Shown here piece by piece: positions 29,295-37,976 of a DNA stretch of 43,295 nt. The first letter of the stretch is position 1; each line of letters opens with the position of its first letter. This DNA is from Acinetobacter lwoffii (lineage in GTDB: Bacteria > Pseudomonadota > Gammaproteobacteria > Pseudomonadales > Moraxellaceae). The translations under genes were made by a program, and so were the position numbers. The notes under the pieces are model-generated. The model was not told the DNA's origin, ran no database searches, and was given only the letters and a program-made list of their open reading frames with translations. The stretch spans positions 1-43,295 of the forward strand of contig SPVA01000021.1 of the NCBI GenBank assembly GCA_013530545.1, read 5' to 3'.

Positions 29295-30506
29295 ATGTTA
29301 AATACATGCATTGAAGCAGTGGATTTACTATTAGATGCAATATATTCAACAGGTGAAAGACACCAACTACTATCTGAGTTCGGGATTCACGAACCTAATA
29401 GCCCTATTTGGTCTAATACAATTGGCACATCAATCTATATTAGAAATGAAAAAACGTATTTAAAAGCTGTTTTTTACATTAAACAAAATGGTGTCCCTTA
29501 TCTATCAGAACTCCCAATATCAAAATTAAAAAGCCAAGTAACTCAATTCCTAATAGAAAATTTCTGGTACATCCGAGATGGTGAGTTTTCTCGTAATCCT
29601 AATTTATCTTACAAACTGCAAATCCCTTGTGATGCAAAATTGCAATTAGCTAAGGCACTATTGACTTCACCACTTTTTAAGGCAACTCAGAAAATTTTTC
29701 TATACCCATTTAATTCAATTCATACCGAAAGTAACTTACGGCTACAGAATTTTTTCATTGTAAATAGCTCTAACCTAAGTCTTGAAGATTTAAACATTTC
29801 TAGTAGCTACTCCCAACAATTTAATTTTAATTACTATCCTAGTCTTATTGACAATCAAATCAACCAAAAGAGAATATCAACATGGATTGGTATTTATGCT
29901 CCAACCGAGGAAATTTCTCAACGAATTTTATATGCCCTTCTCGGTGTAATTTCTTTATTTGAAGACTCAGAAAAAAGGTATTGCTTTAATGGCGAACCTA
30001 AAGATTCTGGATGCTCCTACTTTCCAGACGATTATCAATATACTTGTAAAGAGACAGTAGATTTACTACCAAGCTTATATTTCAAATTAAAAATTGGTAA
30101 TGAACTGTCAATTCATTTAAACAATATCTCTAATTTTATGAGCTCTATAAATAATGAAAGCGAAAGATATATTTTAGCGTTAACCAATTTTTATAAAAGT
30201 TGGTTTGAGCAAGAAGCTGGCCAATATAGAACTCTTTGTACTTGTATTGAATCCTTGATTGAAGACACTAGAACTAAGAGTTCCCAAAAATTTAAAAATT
30301 TATGTCTCCAATATTCAAATAAATTTGATTCCAATCAACTTAGTCATTTGCTAAACATTAGAGGCTCTATTGTTCATGGAAAAGCCCCTCACCTATCTGA
30401 TAGTTCATATTATGATTCTTACTTAGAAACCTATTTATCAGAACCTCTAACTGACCTTTTAAATATTGTCGAAATAGTTTTAAAAAGTCATATTTTTAGA
30501 CAATAA
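29295..30506 (+). CDS. HEPN-motif protein, probable acquired defence or toxin-like gene
   Basis: 403-aa protein without recognised full-length family. The C-terminus has helices around HLLNIRGSIVHGKAPHL: Arg356-x4-His361, the R-x4-6-H signature of HEPN RNases (ApeA-like HEPN proteins end with a similar R..xxHG block). The N-terminal about 250 residues are mixed alpha/beta (GTSIYIRNEKTYLKAVFYIK; SRNPNLSYKLQIPCDAKL; STWIGIYAPTEEI) with no motif I know. Codon use is strongly A+T-rich (ATA, AGA, TTA) and unlike glyS or the neighbours, a sign of transfer. Stands alone behind the glyS terminator. RBS AGGAAA is 9 nt before the ATG. No partner (antitoxin, nuclease, methylase) is visible beside it. 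Confidence 0.72.
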   Translation: MLNTCIEAVDLLLDAIYSTGERHQLLSEFGIHEPNSPIWSNTIGTSIYIRNEKTYLKAVFYIKQNGVPYLSELPISKLKSQVTQFLIENFWYIRDGEFSRNPNLSYKLQIPCDAKLQLAKALLTSPLFKATQKIFLYPFNSIHTESNLRLQNFFIVNSSNLSLEDLNISSSYSQQFNFNYYPSLIDNQINQKRISTWIGIYAPTEEISQRILYALLGVISLFEDSEKRYCFNGEPKDSGCSYFPDDYQYTCKETVDLLPSLYFKLKIGNELSIHLNNISNFMSSINNESERYILALTNFYKSWFEQEAGQYRTLCTCIESLIEDTRTKSSQKFKNLCLQYSNKFDSNQLSHLLNIRGSIVHGKAPHLSDSSYYDSYLETYLSEPLTDLLNIVEIVLKSHIFRQ

Positions 30507-30611
30507 AGAATCGAATATCGAGAACACTTTAGTCCTTCACTTTAATCCTATAGCCAATTTTCACCCAATTCCCTATACTCAAACTAACAACACTCAACAA
30601 GAAAGAATCAT

Positions 30612-31001
30612 ATGAAATTTAAAACACTCATTCTGACTGGTCTTGCGAGTATCGCAGTTACAGCTTGTACATCTGCACCAAAAATCCCACAGCTTCAGGT
30701 TGGCGTCTTACAGGAAGTCCAAAACCTCGAAGTTGTTCCAGCTACCACCAACAACAAGGCAAAACTGACCAAATTTCTCGACAAATGCGTGATTGAATTC
30801 ACCGGCGATATTGGCAATAACCGTGTCATTGAACAATGGTCATTTAAAGGTATGACTCTAATCGATGCCGGCTCAGCGACTTTCCAGCGCGACGGTACTA
30901 GCACTGCACAAAAATTTGACCTGCACGATGCAGGCGTACAAAAGAACTTTGTCAGCTTACGCGAACATTTCGCCAAAGATGCGCTGACACAATGTGACTA
31001 A
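30612..31001 (+). CDS. Small lipoprotein, unknown function
   Basis: 129 aa with a type II signal peptide; lipobox VTAC gives Cys19 (ASIAVTAC-T). The rest is a small alpha/beta domain with two cysteines (CVIEF and the terminal CD) that may pair. I do not recognise the family. RBS AAGAAAG. A strong terminator follows at 31010. Confidence 0.72.
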   Translation: MKFKTLILTGLASIAVTACTSAPKIPQLQVGVLQEVQNLEVVPATTNNKAKLTKFLDKCVIEFTGDIGNNRVIEQWSFKGMTLIDAGSATFQRDGTSTAQKFDLHDAGVQKNFVSLREHFAKDALTQCD

Positions 31002-31009
31002 AAAAAATC

Positions 31010-31040
31010 GCCCTGTTTAAGTATAAGAACAGGGCTTTTA
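31010..31040 (+). terminator. Terminator after the lipoprotein gene
   Basis: GCCCTGTT (31010-31017) with AACAGGGC (31028-31035), then a T-rich run; an A-run precedes. Confidence 0.88.
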
Positions 31041-31230
31041 TTTTGCTAAAACTCAATTCGCCCCTTCATCTGATTTCTACTGCCCTTTCTTTAAAAATTA
31101 CAATATTCCGGCACAGATCAACCTGAAAGGCCTGCACTCTTCACAGGATATTCATTGTTTTTGACTAATTATCCGTTACACTAAAAAACAAACTCAGACC
31201 GCACTTAGACGAATTCGAGGTCGATCCATA

Positions 31231-31704
31231 ATGAATATCAAAACCCCAATTATTTTAATGACTGCTTTAATGCTTTCGGTTCCAGCATTCGCACAAACCA
31301 CGACTCAGTCTGCTAAACCGGTTAAGCCTTATGGTGAAAATCCGAACCTGCTGCATGTCTTTGCTTATAAAGCACAGGAAGGCGTGATTAATACTGCTGA
31401 GAAAGTCGGTGAAGCAACGGAAAAAGGCATTGCCAAAATCAAGCCGGGGGTAGACCGGGCCTGGAGCAATACCAAATCTGCAACCTCTGATACACTGCAA
31501 AAAGTAGATCAGGGTGCAACTCAGGCAGCCCAACAAACCGGTCAGAAAATCCAGCAGACCAAAGAAGTCTGGCGTGGAAATTCACAACAGGCACCTATCG
31601 TGCAGCAGCCTTTAAGCCAGTCGAGTGCGACGCAAAACCCAAATACACCACAGACTCAACCCCAGTCAGGATCAGCTACCAGTTATGCGGTAACCGATTT
31701 ATAA
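31231..31704 (+). CDS. Exported amphipathic-helix protein, unknown
   Basis: 157 aa. Residues 1-21 form a Sec signal peptide with cleavage after AFA (MNIKTPIILMTALMLSVPAFA). Residues about 45-105 look like a long amphipathic helix built from short related units (TAEKVGEATEKGI; TKSATSDTLQKV; ATQAAQQTGQKIQQTKEV), resembling apolipoprotein/late-embryogenesis type repeats. The last 45 residues are low-complexity (Q, S, T, P, N). No family assigned. A bidirectional terminator overlaps its stop. Confidence 0.72.
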   Translation: MNIKTPIILMTALMLSVPAFAQTTTQSAKPVKPYGENPNLLHVFAYKAQEGVINTAEKVGEATEKGIAKIKPGVDRAWSNTKSATSDTLQKVDQGATQAAQQTGQKIQQTKEVWRGNSQQAPIVQQPLSQSSATQNPNTPQTQPQSGSATSYAVTDL

Positions 31705-31728
31705 AAAAAGCCCGTGATGGGCTTTTTT
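31704..31728. terminator. Bidirectional terminator
   Basis: AAAAAAGCCC with GGGCTTTTTT around GTGAT. Symmetrical A- and T-runs serve both the exported protein (plus) and the dehydrogenase (minus). Confidence 0.85.
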
Positions 31729-31769
31729 AATTTTTAGAAAATAAAACTATTACCTTGTATCGACGCGAT

Positions 31770-32726
31770 CTATGAATTGACCTGTCGAATCGGCTGACCC
31801 TGTTTAAATGCTGCTACATTTTCGACCATTTGATCAACAATCCGTTGTCTTGCATCGACACTGCCCCAGGCATTATGCGGTGTCACAATCAGGTTGGGAA
31901 TCGTAGAGTCGAGCAGCACATTGCCCTGTTTCGGTGGTTCTACCGTTAGAACATCTGTCGCTGCACCGGCAATCTTGCCTGCACGCAGAGCCTCAGCCAA
32001 TGCCGCTTCATCGACAATTCCGCCACGCGCACAGTTAATTAAAAATGCACTGCTTTTCATTGCATCCAGTTCAGCATGACTGATTAAATGGTGGGTATCT
32101 TCAGTGAGTGGACAATGCAAAGTTAAAAAATCGACTTGAGGAAGCAGCTCGGTAAATGGGATACGGGATGCATCCGCCGGACGATTTGGCAGCGCGGCAA
32201 TAAGCACTTTCATGCCAAAGGCCTCAGCCAGTTTCGCCACCGCATGACCCAGTTCGCCATAACCCACAATGCCCAATGTTTTTCCGGCCAGCTCGACAAT
32301 TGGCGCATCCAGCAAACAGAACTGACTAGCTTTTTGCCATTCGCCTTGTTCTAATGCACGTTGATAAGACAGGAATGAAGTCGCCAGATTGAGCATCAAC
32401 ATGATGGTATGCTGCGCGACTGCCGAAGTGCCATAAGCCTGACAGTTACACACGACGATCCCTTGCGCTTTGGCCGCCTCAAGGTCGACATTATTGGTGC
32501 CGGTTGCAGAGATTAAAATGAGTTTGAGTTGAGGGCATTGCTGAATCGTAGCTGCATCGATCATCACCTTATTCGTAATGATGACATCGAAACCAGCTAC
32601 ACGGGATGCAATCTCGGCAGCCGAGGTCGCCGGATACAAAACCAGTGAATCAAATACTGCATGCAGTGCCTGAAAGTCCAAATCCTGCTGGTCTAAAGAA
32701 GCATAGTCTAAATAAACGGCTTTCAT
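31770..32726 (-). CDS. D-2-hydroxyacid dehydrogenase (glyoxylate/hydroxypyruvate reductase-like)
   Basis: 318-aa NAD(P)H-dependent dehydrogenase of the D-isomer-specific family. Motifs: Rossmann GYGELG (in LGIVGYGELGHAV), catalytic Arg in NCARGGIVDEAAL, Glu in DVLTVEPP, and His in TPHNAW. The TPHNAWGSVDAR form is found in glycerate dehydrogenase/hydroxypyruvate reductase (HprA-like). Substrate is inferred (hydroxypyruvate, glyoxylate). I chose the ATG at 32726 with GAGGGAA upstream; the longer reading starts nine codons earlier. Convergent with the exported protein. Confidence 0.87.
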   Translation of the reverse strand: MKAVYLDYASLDQQDLDFQALHAVFDSLVLYPATSAAEIASRVAGFDVIITNKVMIDAATIQQCPQLKLILISATGTNNVDLEAAKAQGIVVCNCQAYGTSAVAQHTIMLMLNLATSFLSYQRALEQGEWQKASQFCLLDAPIVELAGKTLGIVGYGELGHAVAKLAEAFGMKVLIAALPNRPADASRIPFTELLPQVDFLTLHCPLTEDTHHLISHAELDAMKSSAFLINCARGGIVDEAALAEALRAGKIAGAATDVLTVEPPKQGNVLLDSTIPNLIVTPHNAWGSVDARQRIVDQMVENVAAFKQGQPIRQVNS

Positions 32727-32815
32727 AGCTATTCCCTCAATCCTGTTTGACAATTTATGTCTGTCATTTAAAACAAGTCATTGAGGCTTTTCAACCTGTT
32801 TCCAGCCTGAAGCAA

Positions 32816-33013
32816 TTAATCCAGCGGTTTATCCATATGATTACGTAGTGACTTGCGGATTCGATACACTACATACACGGACAGAATAATCATAAAGATG
32901 ATAGACGCACTGACCATGATCACTGCAGGATGCACAGTTTCTGCATGCGCCAGATTGGGCAGAACCAAACCGAAGATAAAACATACTTGCATCATCCGAG
33001 TCGCTTGCATCAT
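32816..33013 (-). CDS. Small membrane protein with signal-like N-terminus, unknown
   Basis: 65 aa. Signal-like start MMQATRMMQVCFIFGLVLPNLAHA, then a membrane span VIMVSASIIFMIILSVYVVY and a basic tail. AAGGGGA precedes the ATG at 33013. The short length makes it uncertain, but the clean ribosome site and hydrophobic profile support it. Confidence 0.6.
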   Translation of the reverse strand: MMQATRMMQVCFIFGLVLPNLAHAETVHPAVIMVSASIIFMIILSVYVVYRIRKSLRNHMDKPLD

Positions 33014-33137
33014 AGAGATCCCCTTCTTCGTTTCAACCATCGGGAACGATATAATTGGTTTATTATTTATACCGCTTATCTCTATATTATGCCAAGCCCA
33101 TCACAATTCAAGTAATTGTTTTTTATAAAAATTTTAG

Positions 33138-34409
33138 TTAATTTATCTCACTGTGTGTCACAAACTGCGTATTTTTATCACTATCGTCGATAAAAGCAGC
33201 AGCACCATATTCATTAGTACTCAGATTCAGCTGCTTATAGCTAAACATATAAAAATCACTATAACGCTTCATTAAAATCGGGTGCATACCCAGACTGAGC
33301 TCATCCTGTTCCTTGATCAGTTTCATGATATGCCGGTCGTTCATCACCACCAGATAACGTTCATCATTCAGGTTAATGCTCAATAAACCATTACCTTTGG
33401 CATAAATCGGAATCAGGAATTTATGGTTCAGGGCAATTGCGCCTTCTGCATAACTTTCGATTTTATGGCTGATGACATTAAATACCAGACCATGCCCATA
33501 CTGGTCCAACAGCAACTGACGATTTTCCTGCGGCAAATTCACATGAATGCCCAGTTTGAGCAGGTCATGCTGATCAACCTGTTTATTGCGTAACAGTTCC
33601 CGCAAAATCACCTGTTTCTGGCTGGCATCAAAAAACTGGTTATCCAGTTGCAGATCGTTATTTTTCAGAATGTGCCCCAAAGCCATGCGGTGTCGTGGCA
33701 AGACATTTTCAATCACCTTACGATAATAGAACTTGCTGTTTTTCTTGACCCGACGCATTTTCTGGTAGAAATAACTCGGCTCATAGTCATGTACCAAAAA
33801 GTCATAGAGCAATTCGGAACTGGCCAAAACTGCGATCGCATCATGGCCGGTAAAAGGCAAATGCAGCACATGATGATGTGGGATTAGTGCCTCTAATTTC
33901 AGATAATGGGCACGATCTTCGGCACAGTAGGGATCATACACAATAATATATTCACAAGCGTTGTCGATATCTTCGGCCGCAACCCGCATATTGGCATTCA
34001 GCTCTGGCTGATAGAACATGTTATAGCGGGCATCGTGTACATCTTCCGGATCAATCGAGTATTGCGGCACCATCGCCACCACCCGTTGTACGCCCAAGGC
34101 ACGGGAATACTTGATCGCAGCATAGCCGCCCATCGAACCGCCATAGGCAATACGCTGCTGAAACGGCTCAATCAGATCTGCGATGGCTTGCAACATGTTC
34201 CACATGGAACCTTGTGGAAACCAGGATTTATGCTTGGGCATAATACCAAGTACATTAAACTCGAATTTCGCCAGTGACTTTTCTGCATTGATGTTGAGGC
34301 CCTTGGCACGGGTAATCAAATCGCCAAATGAAAAAATCAGTTCTGAAGAGGAGCCCGGCATAAAAATCGCGCGTATATGTTCATCTTCAAAAACAATCTG
34401 CTTGTCCAT
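33138..34409 (-). CDS. Large alpha/beta-hydrolase-like protein of unknown substrate
   Basis: 423 aa from ATG 34409; a TTG 48 nt further up (34457) is in frame, so the start is uncertain. Residues about 1-210 fit an alpha/beta hydrolase: nucleophile elbow YGGSMGGYAA (Ser92), acid candidate in YDPYCAEDRAH (Asp159 or Asp165), and histidine in TGHDA (His189). After residue 220 comes a basic helical linker (YFYQKMRRVKKNSKFYYRK) and a C-terminal beta-rich domain I do not recognise. The GGSMGGYAA elbow recalls esterases or accessory proteins of surface polysaccharide loci, but no such genes are nearby. Divergent from the methyltransferase. Confidence 0.7.
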   Translation of the reverse strand: MDKQIVFEDEHIRAIFMPGSSSELIFSFGDLITRAKGLNINAEKSLAKFEFNVLGIMPKHKSWFPQGSMWNMLQAIADLIEPFQQRIAYGGSMGGYAAIKYSRALGVQRVVAMVPQYSIDPEDVHDARYNMFYQPELNANMRVAAEDIDNACEYIIVYDPYCAEDRAHYLKLEALIPHHHVLHLPFTGHDAIAVLASSELLYDFLVHDYEPSYFYQKMRRVKKNSKFYYRKVIENVLPRHRMALGHILKNNDLQLDNQFFDASQKQVILRELLRNKQVDQHDLLKLGIHVNLPQENRQLLLDQYGHGLVFNVISHKIESYAEGAIALNHKFLIPIYAKGNGLLSINLNDERYLVVMNDRHIMKLIKEQDELSLGMHPILMKRYSDFYMFSYKQLNLSTNEYGAAAFIDDSDKNTQFVTHSEIN

Positions 34410-34522
34410 AACTTTCCCGTGCTGGTAAATCGAACCCTTCCACAACAATTCAGTCAATGAACGCTGTCAAAAAAGTGAATATGCTATTTTATATCGATCA
34501 AAAAGATTAAAAAGCGCAAAAT

Positions 34523-35299
34523 ATGACACAATCATTACATCCTGCAGCAAAACGGGGTTTTAGTGCGTCGGCTGAGCTCTATCAGCAAGTGCGTCCCGAC
34601 TATCCGGCAGAAATCAGCCAATGGCTGAGTGAAACGCTGGCTTTGCCTGTAGATGCGCATCTTCTGGATTTGGGCAGCGGCACCGGCAAGTTTATCCCCT
34701 ATTTACGCCCGCTCAGTAAGCACATTATCGCAATTGATCCTGTCCCGGAAATGCTGGCTCAATTAAAACAGGCGCATCCGGACATTCATGCAATTGAAGG
34801 CGTTAGCCATCAACTTCCCCTGCCTGATCATAGCCTGAATGCGGTATTTTGTGCACAGTCATTTCACTGGTTTGCCGATTCTGCTACCTTACAAGAATTA
34901 GATCGGGTACTCAAACCGCAGGGTTATCTGGTGTTAATTTGGAATCAGCGCGATACTCGGATCGACTGGGTTCAGGCCTTGGCCGATTGTATTGCCCCCT
35001 TGGAAGGCGATACGCCGCGCTATCATAGCGGCACCTGGCGCGAGGTCTTTGTACAGCAAACGCTATTTCAGCCCTATGCAGAAACCACAATGACCCAGCA
35101 ACAGCATGGCAGTGTCGAGCAGGTGGTATCCAAGCGGCTGCTCTCGACTAGTTTTATTGCAGCCATGCCTGAACAGCAGCAGGCACAGTTAAAACAACAA
35201 TTTGAACAGATCATCCAGCAATATACAGCCAAAAGCGCAGAGGAAATGATCGATTTTCCTTATGTCACCCATATCTATGTGTTCAAGAAAAGTAATTAA
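34523..35299 (+). CDS. Class I SAM-dependent methyltransferase (DUF/UbiE-like)
   Basis: 258 aa. Motif I is LLDLGSGTGKF (about 46-56), motif II/acid loop is AIDPVPEML, motif III region is SFHWFA (QSFHWFAD, typical of the trans-aconitate/SAM type) and VLKPQGYLVLIWNQRD. Such proteins methylate small molecules; no specific substrate is suggested. It is followed 15 bp later by the lipoprotein gene, so the two could share a transcript. Confidence 0.83.
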   Translation: MTQSLHPAAKRGFSASAELYQQVRPDYPAEISQWLSETLALPVDAHLLDLGSGTGKFIPYLRPLSKHIIAIDPVPEMLAQLKQAHPDIHAIEGVSHQLPLPDHSLNAVFCAQSFHWFADSATLQELDRVLKPQGYLVLIWNQRDTRIDWVQALADCIAPLEGDTPRYHSGTWREVFVQQTLFQPYAETTMTQQQHGSVEQVVSKRLLSTSFIAAMPEQQQAQLKQQFEQIIQQYTAKSAEEMIDFPYVTHIYVFKKSN

Positions 35300-35314
35300 A
35301 AACAGGAGGCGATC

Positions 35315-35886
35315 ATGCATAAAATACCAGGAATGACACGAACGCTGTTGTTCGCTGCGGCCATGCTGCTGATGGCATGTGACCAGAAAACGACCGAAAC
35401 TCCGAATGAAGCGACAACAGATAATACGGCTTCAGATCAAGTCATGCAGGAACTGAAAACCGAGCCACTGAAAGACTTCCCTAAAACTGCTGATGATCCG
35501 CATGATATTGCTGCATTGACGGATTATGAACAGCGCTTTCAGGAAATGAGCAGCGACTTGGAAAAAGAATTAAACAGCATGCGCGATGATGAAAATATGA
35601 CAGAAGAATTTGTCCAGCAACGTCAGCGTGATCATGTCCAGTCAGCATTGAATATGTTGAAGGCTAACAGGGCCGTTATATTCAGGGCTTGATGTACCAA
35701 TACTGGGAACATCAGAACCAATTACTCAATACTCCGAAGACTCAAGCTGCGCCCGTAAATGAAGCCAGTGAGAATGTCAAAGGTCTAGGGAAATATCTAC
35801 ACGCCCAAGAACAGCTGGAACGCTGGCGTTCGCAATATCCGGATCTCGCCAAGAAAGAACCCGCTTCCCGGCAAGTGAAGGAATAG
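35315..35886 (+). pseudogene. Lipoprotein gene interrupted by a frameshift
   Basis: A clear RBS (AGGAGG) and lipobox LLMAC (Cys24) start a 125-aa frame ending at 35690-35692. The rest (QGRYIQGLMYQYWEHQNQLL ... QYPDLAKKEP) is in another frame and ends at 35886. The join lies in AAGGCTAACAGGGCCG (about 35661-35674): adding one A (GCT AAA CAG) would restore LKAKQGRYIQGLMYQYW. The intact product would be about 190 residues, helical and acidic. The single missing A in an A-run suggests sequencing error as much as mutation. Function unknown. Confidence 0.8.
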
Positions 35887-36022
35887 TCTAGGATGCGAGA
35901 ATGGCACACAGCTTAGATCAAATACAAAAATAATCTAAGCTGAGCTGGCAGCTTAAAAACAGCGTGGATGAGCAAGACCTATTCTGCTGAGTCTGAATCT
36001 CAGCATAAGCGCCAGAAATGAC

Positions 36023-37243
36023 TTAATCTGCTATCAGAAACTGATGCACACCTTCCAGAAACTGATGCACACCTTCACCCGCTGCACGCCCTGTGGCAAA
36101 ACAGGCGGTCAGTAGATAACCGCCGGTCGGTGCATCCCAGTCCAGCATTTCTCCGCAAAGAAATACATGTGGGTTAGATTTCAATTGTAGCTGTTCTGAC
36201 AACACTTCACGCTTGACACCACCTGCACAGCTAATCGCCTCTTCAATCGGGCGGAAACCTGTGAGTGGAAGGGTCAAATGTTTAATTTTTTTGGCTAATT
36301 CAGCAGCATCTTGCCATACCGCTTTGGCTACCAATTCCCGTACTAAGGCCGCCTTGGCACCGTCCAATCCAGCTTTACGCCAGACATTGGTTAAAGACTG
36401 CTTCTTACTTGGCTGTAATTTTTGCGCAAGCTGTTCCATGCTTTGATTTGGGAAGAGGTCCAGATGCAGCTGCATCGGCTGCCCCTGTTTTAGTTGCTCG
36501 CGTAAACCCCGACCCTGCTTATAGATCAGGCCACTTTCCAGACCGTAATGGCTAATTACGATATCGCCAACGGTCTTTTCACCTTGCCCTAACCATGCTG
36601 CAACACGTTTCAGCGGCTGACCAAAGACTGGCTGCATAAATCGAGACCAGGGATATTCCACTCCGGCATTACTGGCCTGGAAAGGCTCAATTTCATCCGG
36701 CTTTAACCAGGCTTGCCATGCACCATCACTACCCAACGCTGACCAAGACACTGCACCACAAGCCAGAATAATGGCATCAAAATATTCAGTACGATGTTCA
36801 TTATTTTTCAGATCACGCAGCTCAAGCTGTTGCTGCTGCAACTGGCTGACTTTATGCCGGTAATGAAACTGAACGCCATCATTGGCCAAACGCTTGAGCC
36901 AGGCACGCAACAAGGGCGCGGCTTTCATTTCAGTCGGGAATACCCGGCCAGACGAACCGATATAAGGTTCTATACCGAGCTGTTTCATCCAGTCTTGAAT
37001 CCAGAGCGAATCCCAGCGTTTGATCCAGGGAGACAACCACTCCACCTGATCATAACGTTGTAGAAACTTTGGCACAGGCTCGGCATGGGAAATATTCAGA
37101 CCGGTTTTGCCTGCCATCAGGAATTTACGCGCAGCAGACGGTTTCTGCTCATAGACATGCAGCTCATAATCAAACTGACTGAGCACTTCTGCTGCCATTA
37201 AGCCTGCGGGGCCTGCACCCACAATAGCAATGCGTTTGATCAT
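36023..37243 (-). CDS. NAD(P)/FAD-dependent oxidoreductase, BaiN/HI0933-like
   Basis: 406 aa. FAD-binding GAGPAGLMAAE at 8-18, then LMAGKTGLNISHAEP and the TGGYLLTACFATGRAAGEG block near the C-terminus (GG.LL.ACFATGR is the family signature). The middle YGLESGLIYKQ and FRPIEEAISCAGGV also fit. HI0933/BaiN-type flavoproteins have unclear substrates; the closest match is to the TIGR03862 group as I remember it. The C-terminal tail contains a tandem 21-bp duplication (GVHQFLE/GVHQFLI). The TrmB-like gene starts 5 bp upstream, so they are likely one transcript. Confidence 0.85.
   Translation of the reverse strand: MIKRIAIVGAGPAGLMAAEVLSQFDYELHVYEQKPSAARKFLMAGKTGLNISHAEPVPKFLQRYDQVEWLSPWIKRWDSLWIQDWMKQLGIEPYIGSSGRVFPTEMKAAPLLRAWLKRLANDGVQFHYRHKVSQLQQQQLELRDLKNNEHRTEYFDAIILACGAVSWSALGSDGAWQAWLKPDEIEPFQASNAGVEYPWSRFMQPVFGQPLKRVAAWLGQGEKTVGDIVISHYGLESGLIYKQGRGLREQLKQGQPMQLHLDLFPNQSMEQLAQKLQPSKKQSLTNVWRKAGLDGAKAALVRELVAKAVWQDAAELAKKIKHLTLPLTGFRPIEEAISCAGGVKREVLSEQLQLKSNPHVFLCGEMLDWDAPTGGYLLTACFATGRAAGEGVHQFLEGVHQFLIAD
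36035..36076 (-). repeat. 21-bp in-frame tandem duplication in the flavoprotein tail
   Basis: CAGAAACTGATGCACACCTT plus C occurs twice in a row (36035-36055 and 36056-36076, plus-strand reading), giving two GVHQFL units in the protein. Confidence 0.95.
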
Positions 37244-37247
37244 CTGC

Positions 37248-37886
37248 TTATTCCGCTATGGTGGCATTCTGTCCTTGCAAAGGCTGGAAATCATCAAAAC
37301 GTGTCACATAACTTTCAGGCTTGCTGATGATCAGTTGCTGGCATAGTTCACCGCGCTCCAGATATTTAATTTCAAAATGGGTACGCGCCGAATCTGCAGC
37401 AATCACTTCTTTGACAAAAGGTAGCTTCCAGAGCTCTTGCACCTGTATTTCTGCTTCTTCGATATAGGCAGGAATATTACTGGCCAAAGTAATCGTTCCA
37501 CCGGTTTTCAGGCGGGAAAGCAGAAACTCAAAAAATGGCATATTGACCCAGCGCTGCGCCGGATTATGCGGTTCAGGATTCGGATATAAAATAAAGAATT
37601 GTTCTACCTGCTGCGGATACAGTGCATGCACGATCCACGGTAAAGCATCGGCATGAACGGTCTGTAAATTGGTCTGACCTTCAACCGCATGCTGTTTTTG
37701 CATCGCCAGAAATTTTTCCCGGGTACGTTCTATCGCAATGAGTTGAGTGTCGGGATTGTTCTTGCTGAATAACAAGGCATGTTTACCTTTACCCGCTCCC
37801 ACTTCAACGCAGACCGGTTCAGGACTGATGCTTTGAAAATCACGGGGCGCATGCATACGCTGTGCTTGAAATTGACGAATCGGCAT
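37248..37886 (-). CDS. TrmB-like SAM methyltransferase (divergent paralogue)
   Basis: 212 aa. SAM motif VEVGAGKGKHALLFS (28-42), acidic loop AIERTREKF, and the region where TrmB carries FPDPWPK..H here reads LYPNPEPHNPAQRW. That keeps the P.P pattern but differs at the catalytic/tRNA-contact residues, so I call it TrmB-like and do not assign m7G46 formation. It lacks the long N-terminal segment of E. coli TrmB. Probably co-transcribed with the flavoprotein. A true trmB may lie elsewhere. Confidence 0.78.
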   Translation of the reverse strand: MPIRQFQAQRMHAPRDFQSISPEPVCVEVGAGKGKHALLFSKNNPDTQLIAIERTREKFLAMQKQHAVEGQTNLQTVHADALPWIVHALYPQQVEQFFILYPNPEPHNPAQRWVNMPFFEFLLSRLKTGGTITLASNIPAYIEEAEIQVQELWKLPFVKEVIAADSARTHFEIKYLERGELCQQLIISKPESYVTRFDDFQPLQGQNATIAE

Positions 37887-37976
37887 AATCAGATCAAACT
37901 AATAAAAACCGCATAAGTCTAACAAGTGCGGCTATATTTGCCTAATCGAACCTTTATTTTTCTTTGGAGTCGTCCC

